Shown here piece after piece: positions 33,161 through 41,435 of a stretch of 44,515 nt of DNA. The DNA is taken from assembly GCA_903960845.1 (NCBI GenBank), contig CAJCCF010000036.1:1-44515 (forward strand), written 5' to 3'. The notes below the pieces were generated by a model. That model worked only from the letters and a program-made list of their open reading frames with translations. It ran no database searches and was not told the DNA's origin. The position numbers were made by a program, and so were the translations under genes. Position 1 is the stretch's first letter. Every line of letters begins with the position of its first letter. Origin of the DNA: an uncultured Verrucomicrobiota bacterium (GTDB lineage: Bacteria; Verrucomicrobiota; Verrucomicrobiia; Verrucomicrobiales; Verrucomicrobiaceae).

Positions 33161-34309
33161 TTAGTCAGGGGCTCGGCCGCCTGCATCGAGACCCTCTCCT
33201 GCCGCCGCAAAGGCGGTCGCCAGATTTTGCCAATCCCCGGCCGTCGAATCCCAGCCACCGCTGACGCGAACCGCACGGCGCAGTTCCTCCCAACTGGCAC
33301 CAAGCGCCTGCAAGACCACGGAGGCGCCTTCTTTACCCGAACTGCACGCTGAACCCGTCGAAATGGCCACCCCAAGCCGCGTCAGGCGCGTAAGCCATTT
33401 GAGGTTGTCGTGGCGGGGCATCACCATCAGAACCGTATTCCAGAGACGTGGTGCGCCTCCGCTGATCACTCGCAGGCCCGGAAACTGCTGCTGCATTTGC
33501 TGAATGAAGGCATCACGCAAAACGGCCTGAGCCAAGGCCTGCTCGGGCAGCCGGGACGTGAGTGCTTCAAGCGCAGTAACCATCGCCTCAATTGCCGGAT
33601 AATTTTCCGTCCCTGCGCGCCGCCCGTTCTCCTGGGGGCCCCCGTGCAACAATGGGAATGATTCCCCGGCTTCGGCCATGACGAAAAACCCAATCCCCTT
33701 CGGCCCGCCAAACTTGTGGGCACTGCCCGTGACATAATCACAGAGGCCCAGGCCGGTGGCCTTCATTTTGCCGAGCCACTGGGCCGCATCGGTGTGAAGA
33801 CGAACACCCGCCTCACGACACAGCCGCAACAGCTCCGGCCAGGGCTGCAGCACTCCACTTTCATTGTTCGCCGCCATGATGGAGACAAGGGCCGGTTGAT
33901 GCCTTGCGAGCACCTCCTGAAGCGCGGCAGGCTGAACCACACCCTCCTCATCGACCGGAATTTCGATGATGCGGCCACGTCCAAGCATGGCACGAGCGGC
34001 CTCGCGCACGCTGGGATGCTCAATGGCGGAAATGGCCACGACAGCATCCGCCTCCAGACATTTTGCCAGCCCAGTAAAAAGCATGTTATTTGATTCCGTG
34101 GCGCCGGAGGTAAAAACGATCCTCTCCGCCTCCGTTCCCAGAAGGTCTCCCAATCGCTCCCGCGCGGACTCAAGCGCTTGGCTCGTCATTCCAGCTTCGC
34201 GATAAAGGCTGGAAGCGTTGTGCCAATGCTGCTCGCTGGCCTGCAACCAGGCCGCGCGTGCCGCCGGATGCAGCGGCGTGGTGGCATTGTGATCAAAGTA
34301 GGCAGGCAT
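33161..34309 (-). CDS. Cysteine desulfurase (NifS/IscS-like)
   Basis: A 382-residue PLP enzyme starting MPAYFDHNATTPLHPAA at 34309; the upstream extension is not family-like. SGATESNN (68-75), IEHPSV with H98, HTDAAQ (172-177) and GSAHKFGGPKG with the PLP lysine K199 are all present. The sulfur-carrying cysteine is C322 in TGSACSSG. RRAGTEN (230-236) is also canonical. The short GSACSSGKEG loop is the NifS/IscS kind rather than SufS. It makes persulfide from cysteine for Fe-S clusters, thiamin or tRNA thiolation. No iscU or other Fe-S genes adjoin; thiH, which needs thiamin sulfur chemistry, lies 5 kb away. Confidence 0.9.
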   Translation of the reverse strand: MPAYFDHNATTPLHPAARAAWLQASEQHWHNASSLYREAGMTSQALESARERLGDLLGTEAERIVFTSGATESNNMLFTGLAKCLEADAVVAISAIEHPSVREAARAMLGRGRIIEIPVDEEGVVQPAALQEVLARHQPALVSIMAANNESGVLQPWPELLRLCREAGVRLHTDAAQWLGKMKATGLGLCDYVTGSAHKFGGPKGIGFFVMAEAGESFPLLHGGPQENGRRAGTENYPAIEAMVTALEALTSRLPEQALAQAVLRDAFIQQMQQQFPGLRVISGGAPRLWNTVLMVMPRHDNLKWLTRLTRLGVAISTGSACSSGKEGASVVLQALGASWEELRRAVRVSGGWDSTAGDWQNLATAFAAAGEGLDAGGRAPD

Positions 34310-34581
34310 AGGTGAAGAAACCACCGCCCACCCCCTGCGACAGCAGACGATAAAGCAGGAGAAGCATAAAAACAGCAGATCACCCGCCTTTACTTCAACA
34401 ATTCGCACCCTGCCAGTGCGGCGCGATGCTCCTCAGCGTTAGTCAACTTGACGTCATGCCTTTCGTCACGGCAAAGCACCATTCTTTCACCTTCTCCGTC
34501 GGCCGAATTGATGACGCCGCAATAACAGGCCGAAACTGTAGCTTGGCGACCGGCGTTCTTTATGAAAGCATCCTCCCACGC

Positions 34582-35688
34582 ATGAAAGTCGCCCTGATCA
34601 GTTTCCTCTCCCTCAGTCTCGTTCACACACACGCTGCATCTTTGCAGGCTCCGCTCGCAGCCATCCGCGCAGTGGATCGCGAAGGCACCGGCAATGAAAA
34701 AGCCACAACCGCCTGGCAGCAACTCACTCAGGCGGATCCCGCCACGCTGCCGGAAGTTCTCGCAGGCATGAATGGTGCAAATCCACTCGCCGAGAACTGG
34801 CTGCGCGCAGCCGTCGGGGTCATCGCCGACCAAGCCATCGCCGCGAAGAAACTTCCGATCGAATCCGTGCAGGCCTTTCTGAATGACACCAAAAACAGCC
34901 CTGCTCCGCGCGTTGTCGCCTTTGACATCATTCAGCGGGCCAGGCCGGAGTTGGCAGAAAAGATCACTCCCTCCCTGCTCGACGACCCCAGCAGCGAGCT
35001 GAGGCGCCATCCTGTGGCGAAGCTGCTGCAGGCAGGTGATGAAGAGTTGGCCCAGGGCCGCAAAGCCGAAGCCACCAATGCCTATCTCAAGGCGATGAAC
35101 AGCGCCCGCGATGAGGATCAGATCAAAGACCTTGCCAAAAAATTGAAGGCTCTCGACAAACCTGTCGATCTGCCAAAGCACTTTGGATTCCTCATGAACT
35201 GGAAGCTCATCGCGCCCTTCACCAACGTCGAGCGCAAGGGCTTCGACACCGAGTTCCCCCCGGAAAAAGAAATCAGGCTTGACGCTTCCTACCCCGGCAA
35301 AAACAGCGAGGCTAAATGGACCGACTTCACAAGCACTGATGAGTATGGCCAGATCGACTTCAACAAGCCCTTCACCATGCTCAAAGAAGTCACCGGTTAC
35401 GCCTACACCGAGTTTGATTCGAGCGAAGAGCGTGAAGCTCAGATCCGGCTTGGGTGCAAGAACGGCTGGAAAGTCTGGCTCAATGGCGAACTCCTCTTTG
35501 CCCGCGACGAATACCATCGCGGCGCCAAACTCGACCAGTACAAACTCCCCGTGAAACTCAAGAAGGGCAAAAACAAGCTCCTCGTCAAATGCTGCCAAAA
35601 CGAGCAGACAGAATCCTGGACCGTCGAATGGCAATTCCAACTCCGCCTCTGCGATGCCACCGGGACGGCAATCGTTGCAAAGAAATAA
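34582..35688 (+). CDS. Exported protein of unknown function, helical N-terminus and sugar-hydrolase-like beta C-terminus
   Basis: A 368-residue protein with signal MKVALISFLSLSLVHTHAAS, which sets the start at 34582. Residues 25-200 are alpha-helical and HEAT/TPR-like (AWQQLTQADPATLPEVLAGM, LRRHPVAKLLQAGDEELAQG). Residues about 205-365 form a beta domain with GWKVWLNGELLFARDEYHRG and LKKGKNKLLVKCCQNEQTES, the pattern of PA14-like/galactose-binding modules in glycosidases. No catalytic site is seen. It is first of a three-gene run with a small membrane protein and a PQQ-type propeller. No name can be given. Confidence 0.7.
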   Translation: MKVALISFLSLSLVHTHAASLQAPLAAIRAVDREGTGNEKATTAWQQLTQADPATLPEVLAGMNGANPLAENWLRAAVGVIADQAIAAKKLPIESVQAFLNDTKNSPAPRVVAFDIIQRARPELAEKITPSLLDDPSSELRRHPVAKLLQAGDEELAQGRKAEATNAYLKAMNSARDEDQIKDLAKKLKALDKPVDLPKHFGFLMNWKLIAPFTNVERKGFDTEFPPEKEIRLDASYPGKNSEAKWTDFTSTDEYGQIDFNKPFTMLKEVTGYAYTEFDSSEEREAQIRLGCKNGWKVWLNGELLFARDEYHRGAKLDQYKLPVKLKKGKNKLLVKCCQNEQTESWTVEWQFQLRLCDATGTAIVAKK

Positions 35689-35707
35689 TCCGGCGACTCC
35701 ATCCTCA

Positions 35708-36055
35708 ATGATCGACAGCGAAACATTCACGTGCCCTCCCGATGGCGGCCCGCTAAAACGCAGGCTGCTCGGTCACATTGTGCCCGGTATAATCATAGCT
35801 TATGCAGTTTTGTTTGGGCTGATTGGCGGCCACCTTCATTTGCCAGCAAGGCGCTCAACTGTCGAATTCACAGGTTATGCCGCGCGCTGGCTTGGGCTTT
35901 CTTATCTCTCCGCCGCATCCTTCATGCATTGTCACTATGGATGGGGTTTGAGTGAAACCGCGTGGCCCCACAGCCAGAAGGGAAAATGGATCTCCGCGTC
36001 GGTCTTCCTGATCACGATTATCATCGCATTCTACTGTCACTCCAAATTTGCTTGA
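35708..36055 (+). CDS. Small membrane protein, three predicted spans
   Basis: A 115-residue protein starting MIDSETFTCPPDGGPLKRR at 35708. Hydrophobic stretches at about 19-42 (LLGHIVPGIIIAYAVLFGLIGG), 52-72 and 90-110 (ISASVFLITIIIAFYCH) give three membrane spans. Histidines and a cysteine cluster near span 2 (MHCHYGWG). No family is recognised. It is spaced 19 bases after the preceding gene and 8 before the propeller gene, so it is translated from the same mRNA. Its ORF is intact and typical in composition, which supports a real gene. Confidence 0.6.
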   Translation: MIDSETFTCPPDGGPLKRRLLGHIVPGIIIAYAVLFGLIGGHLHLPARRSTVEFTGYAARWLGLSYLSAASFMHCHYGWGLSETAWPHSQKGKWISASVFLITIIIAFYCHSKFA

Positions 36056-36063
36056 GCATTACC

Positions 36064-37239
36064 ATGAAAACCTCACTAACTCTCCTTTCGTTCCTCATCA
36101 TTTATCATTCATCCTTTCTGGCCGCCGCCGACTGGCCCCAGTTCCGCGGTCCGAATGCGTCCGCCGTTTCCACCGAAACCGCAGCACCCGGGCCCAAGGT
36201 GAACATCGCTTGGAGCGTCGATCTGCCGGGCCGTGGATTGAGCAGTCCAATCGTGGTTGGCGATAAGGTGTTTGTCACCTGTTCAAGCGGACCGGACCAG
36301 TCGAATCTGCATGTGTTCTGTTTCAGTGCTGCGGATGGCAAGAAACTCTGGGAGCGCGTGATGAAGGCCACGGGCCGGACGATGTCGCACAACAAAACCA
36401 GCGTCGCCGCACCGACACCATGCAGCGACGGCGAGCGCGTGTTCGCACTGTATTCCTCGAATGATCTCTTTGCCTTCGATCTCGCGGGCAACCTGCTTTG
36501 GCTGCGCGGCCTAACCTATGATTACTCCAATGCCAGCAATAGCCTCGGCATGTCATCGTCACCTGTTGTCGTTGGTGATACCCTGGTCGTGCAGAGTGAG
36601 AATGACAGCGAATCCATCGCCGTGGGAATCGACGTGACCACGGGCAGGAACCGCTGGAAGAAGGAGCGTCCAAAAGCGGCAAACTGGACCAGCGCCGTGG
36701 TTTATCAAAACGTCGTGGCACTGCAATCCAGCAAAGGCCTTACCGGCGTGAATCCCAGGACCGGCGAGATCGAATGGGACTACACTGATGGCGCCGCAAC
36801 CATTCCCAGCTCCGCTGTGACAAAGAATGCCATCTACGTTCCCTCCAACGGGGTCACTGCGCTGGCACCGGAGAAAGGCGCTGCATCACAACTCTGGCGC
36901 GCGGCAGGTTTGAAACCCGGCACCGGCAGTCCCCTCGTCCTAAACGATGCCATCTACGTGCTGAACGGTGCCGGCGTGCTCGTCAAAGGCAACCTGGCGA
37001 ATGGTGACGAACTGTGGAAGTTGCGCCTTAAAGGCCCGCTCAGTGGCTCGCCCGTCGCTGCCGGCAAATACATCTACATTGCCAGCGAACGCGGTGATTT
37101 CCAAGTCATCGACACCACTGCCAAGGAGGGTGCTGTCGTCCATACTGTGGAACTGAAAGACACCGTGCTCTGCACACCTGCCATCAGTAACAGCGCCCTG
37201 TTCGTGCGCAGCGATAAGAAACTGTGGAAGCTGAAGTGA
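36064..37239 (+). CDS. Exported PQQ-type beta-propeller protein
   Basis: A 391-residue protein with signal MKTSLTLLSFLIIYHSSFLAAA; start 36064 directly follows the small membrane-protein gene. DWPQFRGPNASAV at about 23-35 is the standard opening of these PVC proteins. WSVDLPGRGLSSPIVVGDKV, FCFSAADGKKLWERV, GINVT-like turns (VGIDVTTGRNRW) and GVNPRTGEIEWDY mark the blades. PQQ dehydrogenase active-site residues are not seen, so it is probably a binding scaffold, like BamB-type propellers, rather than an enzyme. It ends 9 bases from the convergent propeller gene at 37249. Confidence 0.8.
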   Translation: MKTSLTLLSFLIIYHSSFLAAADWPQFRGPNASAVSTETAAPGPKVNIAWSVDLPGRGLSSPIVVGDKVFVTCSSGPDQSNLHVFCFSAADGKKLWERVMKATGRTMSHNKTSVAAPTPCSDGERVFALYSSNDLFAFDLAGNLLWLRGLTYDYSNASNSLGMSSSPVVVGDTLVVQSENDSESIAVGIDVTTGRNRWKKERPKAANWTSAVVYQNVVALQSSKGLTGVNPRTGEIEWDYTDGAATIPSSAVTKNAIYVPSNGVTALAPEKGAASQLWRAAGLKPGTGSPLVLNDAIYVLNGAGVLVKGNLANGDELWKLRLKGPLSGSPVAAGKYIYIASERGDFQVIDTTAKEGAVVHTVELKDTVLCTPAISNSALFVRSDKKLWKLK

Positions 37240-37248
37240 ATCGCCAAA

Positions 37249-38364
37249 TCAGCGCAGGATAACGAAATGCCCGTCCGTGCGGGCATAGGCGACAGCAAAG
37301 CTCCAAACCGGCAGCTTCTCTCCATCTTCTGAAGAGCTGACATTGCCCTTTTTATCCAGCACATCCCAATGCAAGTGGCCTGCCTTGGCCCATCCGGCTC
37401 CCAAGACACTGACGATGACCGTTTGTCCTTTCGCGTTCTGAGCCAAAGCAGGATGCTTGGCATTCTTCGGACCGACTTTCTGAAAAGCGACGGGAGAGTC
37501 CATGAAGCCGGTAACGATTTGTCCGTCGTTTTCCCACGCGGCACGCAAGGTCTGCGCGACAGGCATCAGGCTCACGCTGCTCATAGGGCACATGGCGATG
37601 CGCCAGTCATCGAGCACTTTGATGGCGGCACCCTTATCTTTCCTATAGGTGATCATCGCCATGCCGCGTGCATCAGGTTTAAACGCGGTGCGGTAGAGCA
37701 CGCTCAGTGTTCCATGGCCATCCAAATGGGCGCGCAGGGAACAGCAGGGGCACACCCCTGGAGACGCTGAATTCAGCGGAAGGGGAGCAGAAAAGCGCCG
37801 ACCATCATCCGTCGATTCACGGAGAAAGATGAGCCGTGAATTCTCTCGTTTTCCGGACTCTGTCGTTGCATGCCAGATGATGCACACCCGGCCCTCGGTA
37901 TCCGCTGCAATCGTGGCTCCTCCATCGAGCGCCACCGTTCCTCCCAGCAAATCCTGCTGAGTGCTAAAGACCGAATCTCGAGATTCCAATCGGGCATGAT
38001 AAAGTGGTGATCGCTGAGGCCTGCCACCGGCATGGTCAGGCGCGCCATTCCATACCACTTGCACACTGCCGGACTTCCCTAGCGCGAGCTGTGCACCACG
38101 AATGGTGCCCATGGCAACAGCAGTCTTGGCAATGGAATTGACCGTGATCGGAACCGCCCAGGTCACGTCATCGACGGCACGATGCGTATAGCGGATATCA
38201 CAACCCTTGGGATCGCCTTTGAGATAAACGAGATGCACGACACCCTCAGAGCTTACGACGACTTGCGGTTGAAGTCCGCTTTCAGGCACAGACTCCACAT
38301 TTACCTGCGCGCTAAGTGCCTGGATTAAAACGAGAAATGTGAGAGCAAGTGCGACCGATTTCAT
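37249..38364 (-). CDS. Exported sialidase-fold propeller with CPCC and CPM cysteine motifs
   Basis: A 371-residue protein, signal MKSVALALTFLVLIQALSAQ. Blade repeats resemble BNR/sialidase folds (VVHLVYLKGDPKG, VQVVWNGAPDHAGG, RLIFLRESTDDGRRFSAP, VCIIWHATTE), but no sialidase catalytic Arg triad or Asp is evident. Instead C205, C207 and C208 in GVCPCCS and C259 in AMCPMSSV form cysteine/methionine sites suited to a soft metal such as copper. The gene lies 15 bases downstream of a metal-exporting P-type ATPase on the same strand, which makes metal binding a reasonable inference. It should not be annotated as a sialidase on fold alone. Confidence 0.6.
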   Translation of the reverse strand: MKSVALALTFLVLIQALSAQVNVESVPESGLQPQVVVSSEGVVHLVYLKGDPKGCDIRYTHRAVDDVTWAVPITVNSIAKTAVAMGTIRGAQLALGKSGSVQVVWNGAPDHAGGRPQRSPLYHARLESRDSVFSTQQDLLGGTVALDGGATIAADTEGRVCIIWHATTESGKRENSRLIFLRESTDDGRRFSAPLPLNSASPGVCPCCSLRAHLDGHGTLSVLYRTAFKPDARGMAMITYRKDKGAAIKVLDDWRIAMCPMSSVSLMPVAQTLRAAWENDGQIVTGFMDSPVAFQKVGPKNAKHPALAQNAKGQTVIVSVLGAGWAKAGHLHWDVLDKKGNVSSSEDGEKLPVWSFAVAYARTDGHFVILR

Positions 38365-38379
38365 GCTGCAGCCAAACGT

Positions 38380-40626
38380 TCAGCGTGTCTGGAAATTTCT
38401 CAGCCGCAGCGCATTCGCGATGACGGACACAGAGCTGACACTCATGGCTGCACCGGCGATCATCGGACTGAGCAGCACCCCGAACCAAGGATAAAGCACG
38501 CCAGCGGCGATGGGGATGCTGAGTGCGTTGTAGAGGAAAGCGAAGAGTAGATTTTGCCGGATATTGCGCATCATCGCACGACCAAGTTGGATGGCATGAA
38601 CAATGCCGACGAGGTCCCCGCGAACGAGGGTTACGGGAGCGGTTTCCATGGCAACATCGGTACCCGTCCCCATTGCAATGCCAACATCGGCTTCAGCCAA
38701 GGCGGGAGCGTCGTTGATACCGTCGCCCGCCATGCCGACGACTGAACCGGGCTGTTTCAACGATCTGATATAGCTGCACTTCTCCTGTGGCGTGAGGCCG
38801 GCATGGTAGCTCTCAATGCCCAGCGTCCTTGCGATTCGTTTTGCAGTGAGTTCGCTGTCGCCGGTAAGCATGACCACGGAGATGCCGAGAGTTTGCAATT
38901 GAGCAAGCGCATCAGGTGTCGTCGGCTTGATCGGATCGGTCACAACAATAACACCCATCATTTCACGGTCCACCGACAGGAAAACCGTCGATTTTCCTTC
39001 CGATTGATGAGGTGCAGCAAGCTCTTCGAGGGCCAGATTATCTTTAATTCCCTGATTGCGGAGATACTCCGCTTTACCCACCAGCACAGTTTTCCCATCC
39101 ACTGCACCGCTGATGCCTGACGCTGGTGTCGCCTGAAAATTCAGCACGTCCGGGAGATTAAGTTTTTTCATCTCAGCTTCATGAACGATGGCAGAGGCCA
39201 GCGGATGTTCACTATATCGCTCCAATGCCGCGGCGAAACGAAGCACTTCATCCACGCTCAGCATGCTCTGCGGTAACAAAAGCACTTCTGTCACTGACGG
39301 TTTGCCAAGAGTGAGAGTGCCGGTCTTATCCACAGCCAAAACGTTGAGCATTGCCAGTTTTTCGATGGCCTCCGCATTTCGAATCAACACGCCCATTTTT
39401 GCACCACGACCGATGCCGACCATCACGCTCATCGGTGTTGCCAGCCCGAGAGCACAAGGACAAGCAATGATCAAAACAGCGACCGCATTAGCGACCGCAT
39501 AGGTCAGGGATGGCGACGGTCCGAGCCACATCCATAGCACGAACGTGATCACGGCGACCACGAGAACTAAAGGAACAAACCAAGCAGCGATTTTGTCAGC
39601 GAGCGCCTGGATCGGTGCCCGACTACGCTGTGCCTGCCCGACCAGTTGGATGATTTGCGACAAGATGGTGTCAGCGCCCACGCGCTCTGCCCGCACCACC
39701 AGGCTGCCAAGTTGATTGAGTGTGCCGCCGGTCACCTTCGCCCCAATCGCTTTCTCCACCGGGTTGGGTTCACCGGTGAGCATGGACTCATCCACGTGGC
39801 TAAAGCCCCCCGTCACCACTCCATCCACAGGGATTTTTTCACCGGGGCGCACCCGCAGCAGCTGTCCGACTTTCACACTGCCAAGTGCGATATCTTGATC
39901 CCCATCAAGTGTGACGACGCGCGCTTTTTTCGGCTGAAGACCAAGCAACTCCTGAAGTGCGCTACCCGTGCGCGCCCGGGCTCGTAATTCCAGTATTTGT
40001 CCAAGCAGCACCAGCACAACAATTACCGACGCCGATTCAAAGTACAGCGGCATCTGACCATGCCTGTCACCTAGCGATTTCGGAAACCAGTTTGGTGCGA
40101 GCATCGCCGCAACACTGAAGATATACGCCGATCCAACCCCGAGACTGATTAGCGTAAACATATTCATGCTGCGATGCCGCAGTGACTGCCATGCACGAAC
40201 AAAAAATGGCCACCCTGCCCAGATTACTACCGGCGTCGTGAAAAGGAACTGCATCGCACGAATCGTCCCGTCCACAGCCAGTGCCGGGTGGCTCCATGCA
40301 GGTGCAAGGTGAGCCATTGCGGTGACAAAGACTGGCAAGGTCAGCAGCGCGCCCCACTTAAGCCGCAGCGTCATTTGTTTCATCTCCATATTGCCTTCAC
40401 CTCCCTCCACCGGACCGAATGTTGAATTGCGCTCCAAAGCCATACCACATTTGGGGCACGCTCCCGGTTTGTCGGATTCCACACCGGGACACATCGGGCA
40501 GTAATACTCGGCTCCAATTGGCGGAGTCACCGAATTCTCCGCATGATGCATGCAACAACTTTTGCTCTTAGGTTTGGGTTGCGCGCGACAACATCCAAGT
40601 TTGTCCTTAGCCTCGTGGGAATTCAT
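38380..40626 (-). CDS. Heavy-metal (copper/silver-type) P1B-ATPase
   Basis: A 748-residue transporter. The N-terminus has Cys pairs C12-C13 and C24-C25 near MHH, then a heavy-metal-binding YHS-like domain [19 protein letters not shown] (41-59) instead of an HMA domain. Membrane spans follow, with CPC (389-391) the ion site of Cu(I)/Ag(I) pumps. TGEPNPV (284-290), DKTGT (433-437, phosphorylated Asp433), the HP pair (474-475) and [10 protein letters not shown] complete the ATPase core. It exports soft metal from the cytoplasm. The exported CPCC propeller gene follows after 15 bases. Family members with this domain are often called copper-translocating; silver, lead or zinc cannot be excluded. 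Confidence 0.92.
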   Translation of the reverse strand: MNSHEAKDKLGCCRAQPKPKSKSCCMHHAENSVTPPIGAEYYCPMCPGVESDKPGACPKCGMALERNSTFGPVEGGEGNMEMKQMTLRLKWGALLTLPVFVTAMAHLAPAWSHPALAVDGTIRAMQFLFTTPVVIWAGWPFFVRAWQSLRHRSMNMFTLISLGVGSAYIFSVAAMLAPNWFPKSLGDRHGQMPLYFESASVIVVLVLLGQILELRARARTGSALQELLGLQPKKARVVTLDGDQDIALGSVKVGQLLRVRPGEKIPVDGVVTGGFSHVDESMLTGEPNPVEKAIGAKVTGGTLNQLGSLVVRAERVGADTILSQIIQLVGQAQRSRAPIQALADKIAAWFVPLVLVVAVITFVLWMWLGPSPSLTYAVANAVAVLIIACPCALGLATPMSVMVGIGRGAKMGVLIRNAEAIEKLAMLNVLAVDKTGTLTLGKPSVTEVLLLPQSMLSVDEVLRFAAALERYSEHPLASAIVHEAEMKKLNLPDVLNFQATPASGISGAVDGKTVLVGKAEYLRNQGIKDNLALEELAAPHQSEGKSTVFLSVDREMMGVIVVTDPIKPTTPDALAQLQTLGISVVMLTGDSELTAKRIARTLGIESYHAGLTPQEKCSYIRSLKQPGSVVGMAGDGINDAPALAEADVGIAMGTGTDVAMETAPVTLVRGDLVGIVHAIQLGRAMMRNIRQNLLFAFLYNALSIPIAAGVLYPWFGVLLSPMIAGAAMSVSSVSVIANALRLRNFQTR

Positions 40627-40946
40627 GGAGTTTGAAAATTATTGTTTGTCGCCCTGTCGTTTGCACGCGGGGACGGGCTAACGAAAATGGTTATGCCCAG
40701 CCTGCAGCGGCCCCAACGTTTGATAGCTAGGCACACAATTGTTCTTTGCTCATGTGAATTGTAGTTCGCAAGCCGCACCAAATGCTAAACGGGAGGTCTT
40801 TCATAATGCTCGAAAATGCAAACCATCTGGTTCCGTTGTACAACCTGAGGTGATAAGTGTTTGCCGGCCAGATAGATTCCCAAAATTTCCTTTTTGGAAT
40901 TTGATTGGACTGCTCCACAGATTTCGTCTCCGATATTCACACCGCC
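40627..40946. other. Intergenic region between the P-type ATPase and RidA genes
   Basis: About 320 bases without a convincing gene. Only a 63-codon minus-strand open frame (40727-40918) exists; it has no family marks and is rejected. The region is AT-richer than its left neighbours and holds an imperfect hairpin (annotated). AAATTTCC and GGAATTT flank a T run near 40880-40900, another weak inverted repeat ahead of the RidA gene. Confidence 0.5.
40675..40698. repeat. Hairpin GGGCTAAC / GTTATGCCC
   Basis: GGGCTAAC (40675-40682) pairs with GTTATGCCC (40690-40698) with one bulged T and a 7-base loop. It could lie in the leader of the ATPase mRNA, about 50 bases before its start. The TAAC/GTTA ends recall attC recombination half-sites, but the loop is far too short for an attC site. 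Confidence 0.4.
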
Positions 40947-41387
40947 ATGTCCTACCAAACAAACGCCGAAGCCCAGGGAATCACTTTTGAAAAACAACCA
41001 GCAGGATATTTGAATCTCTGCATTCGTTCAGGGAATCAACTGCTCACCTCCGGGCATGTTAGCGACCTCAAAGGCAAACTTGGAGCAGATCTTAGTGTCG
41101 AGGATGGCTATCAGGCGGCGCGCAATTGTGCTGAGAAAATTCTCCGCTCTGTCTGGAGCAGCCACGGCACCCTAAATGGGCTCAAAGTCATCAAGGTTCT
41201 TGGCTGTGTAAACTCCACACAAGATTTTACAGACCAGCATCTCGTGATCAATGGATGCTCCGATTTCCTGCACATGATCTTCGGTAAAGATGGGGCTGGC
41301 TATCATGCGCGCAGCGCTCTGGGATTTGCCCAACTCCCCACCGGTGCAGCTGTTGAAGTCGAAGCCATTTTTGAGGTGGTCAGTTGA
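40947..41387 (+). CDS. RidA/YjgF/YER057c family protein
   Basis: A 146-residue protein starting MSYQTNAEAQGITFEKQ at 40947. Family marks are LTSGHVSDLKGKLGADLSVE, GYQAARNCAEKIL, VLGCVNSTQDFTDQ and ARSALGFAQLPTGAAVEVEA, the closing pattern with the conserved Arg of the active pocket. RidA proteins hydrolyse reactive enamine/imine intermediates such as 2-aminoacrylate from PLP enzymes. This longer subgroup (near 150 residues) is less well studied. It is convergent with cysN across a shared hairpin; a link to cysteine metabolism is plausible but unproven. Confidence 0.87.
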   Translation: MSYQTNAEAQGITFEKQPAGYLNLCIRSGNQLLTSGHVSDLKGKLGADLSVEDGYQAARNCAEKILRSVWSSHGTLNGLKVIKVLGCVNSTQDFTDQHLVINGCSDFLHMIFGKDGAGYHARSALGFAQLPTGAAVEVEAIFEVVS

Positions 41388-41396
41388 CGCCCTCTG

Positions 41397-41425
41397 AATC
41401 TGGCGAGCCTGCGGCTCGCCAGATT
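41397..41425. terminator. Shared hairpin between convergent RidA and cysN genes
   Basis: AATCTGGCGAGCC and GGCTCGCCAGATT form a perfect 13-base stem with a TGC loop. It sits between two stop codons (41387 and 41436). A TTTT is 9 bases downstream on the plus strand; no T run follows directly on either strand, so it is probably a bidirectional, weakly U-tailed terminator. Confidence 0.7.
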
Positions 41426-41435
41426 TCAGTTAGTT

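Noticed and set aside
34390..35730. Minus-strand 446-codon open frame opposite the helical/beta secreted protein gene
   Set aside because: Composition is that of an antisense frame; the plus-strand gene has a signal peptide and close operon partners.
37249..38364. Annotation as an active sialidase
   Set aside because: Only the propeller fold is supported; the catalytic Arg triad, Asp and Tyr/Glu could not be identified.
40675..40730. Possible integron attC site (TAAC...GTTA ends)
   Set aside because: The hairpin is too short and lacks the usual R''/L''/L'/R' layout; no integrase or cassettes nearby.
40727..40918. Minus-strand 63-codon open frame between the ATPase and RidA genes
   Set aside because: No recognisable family, no ribosome site, AT-rich chance frame.
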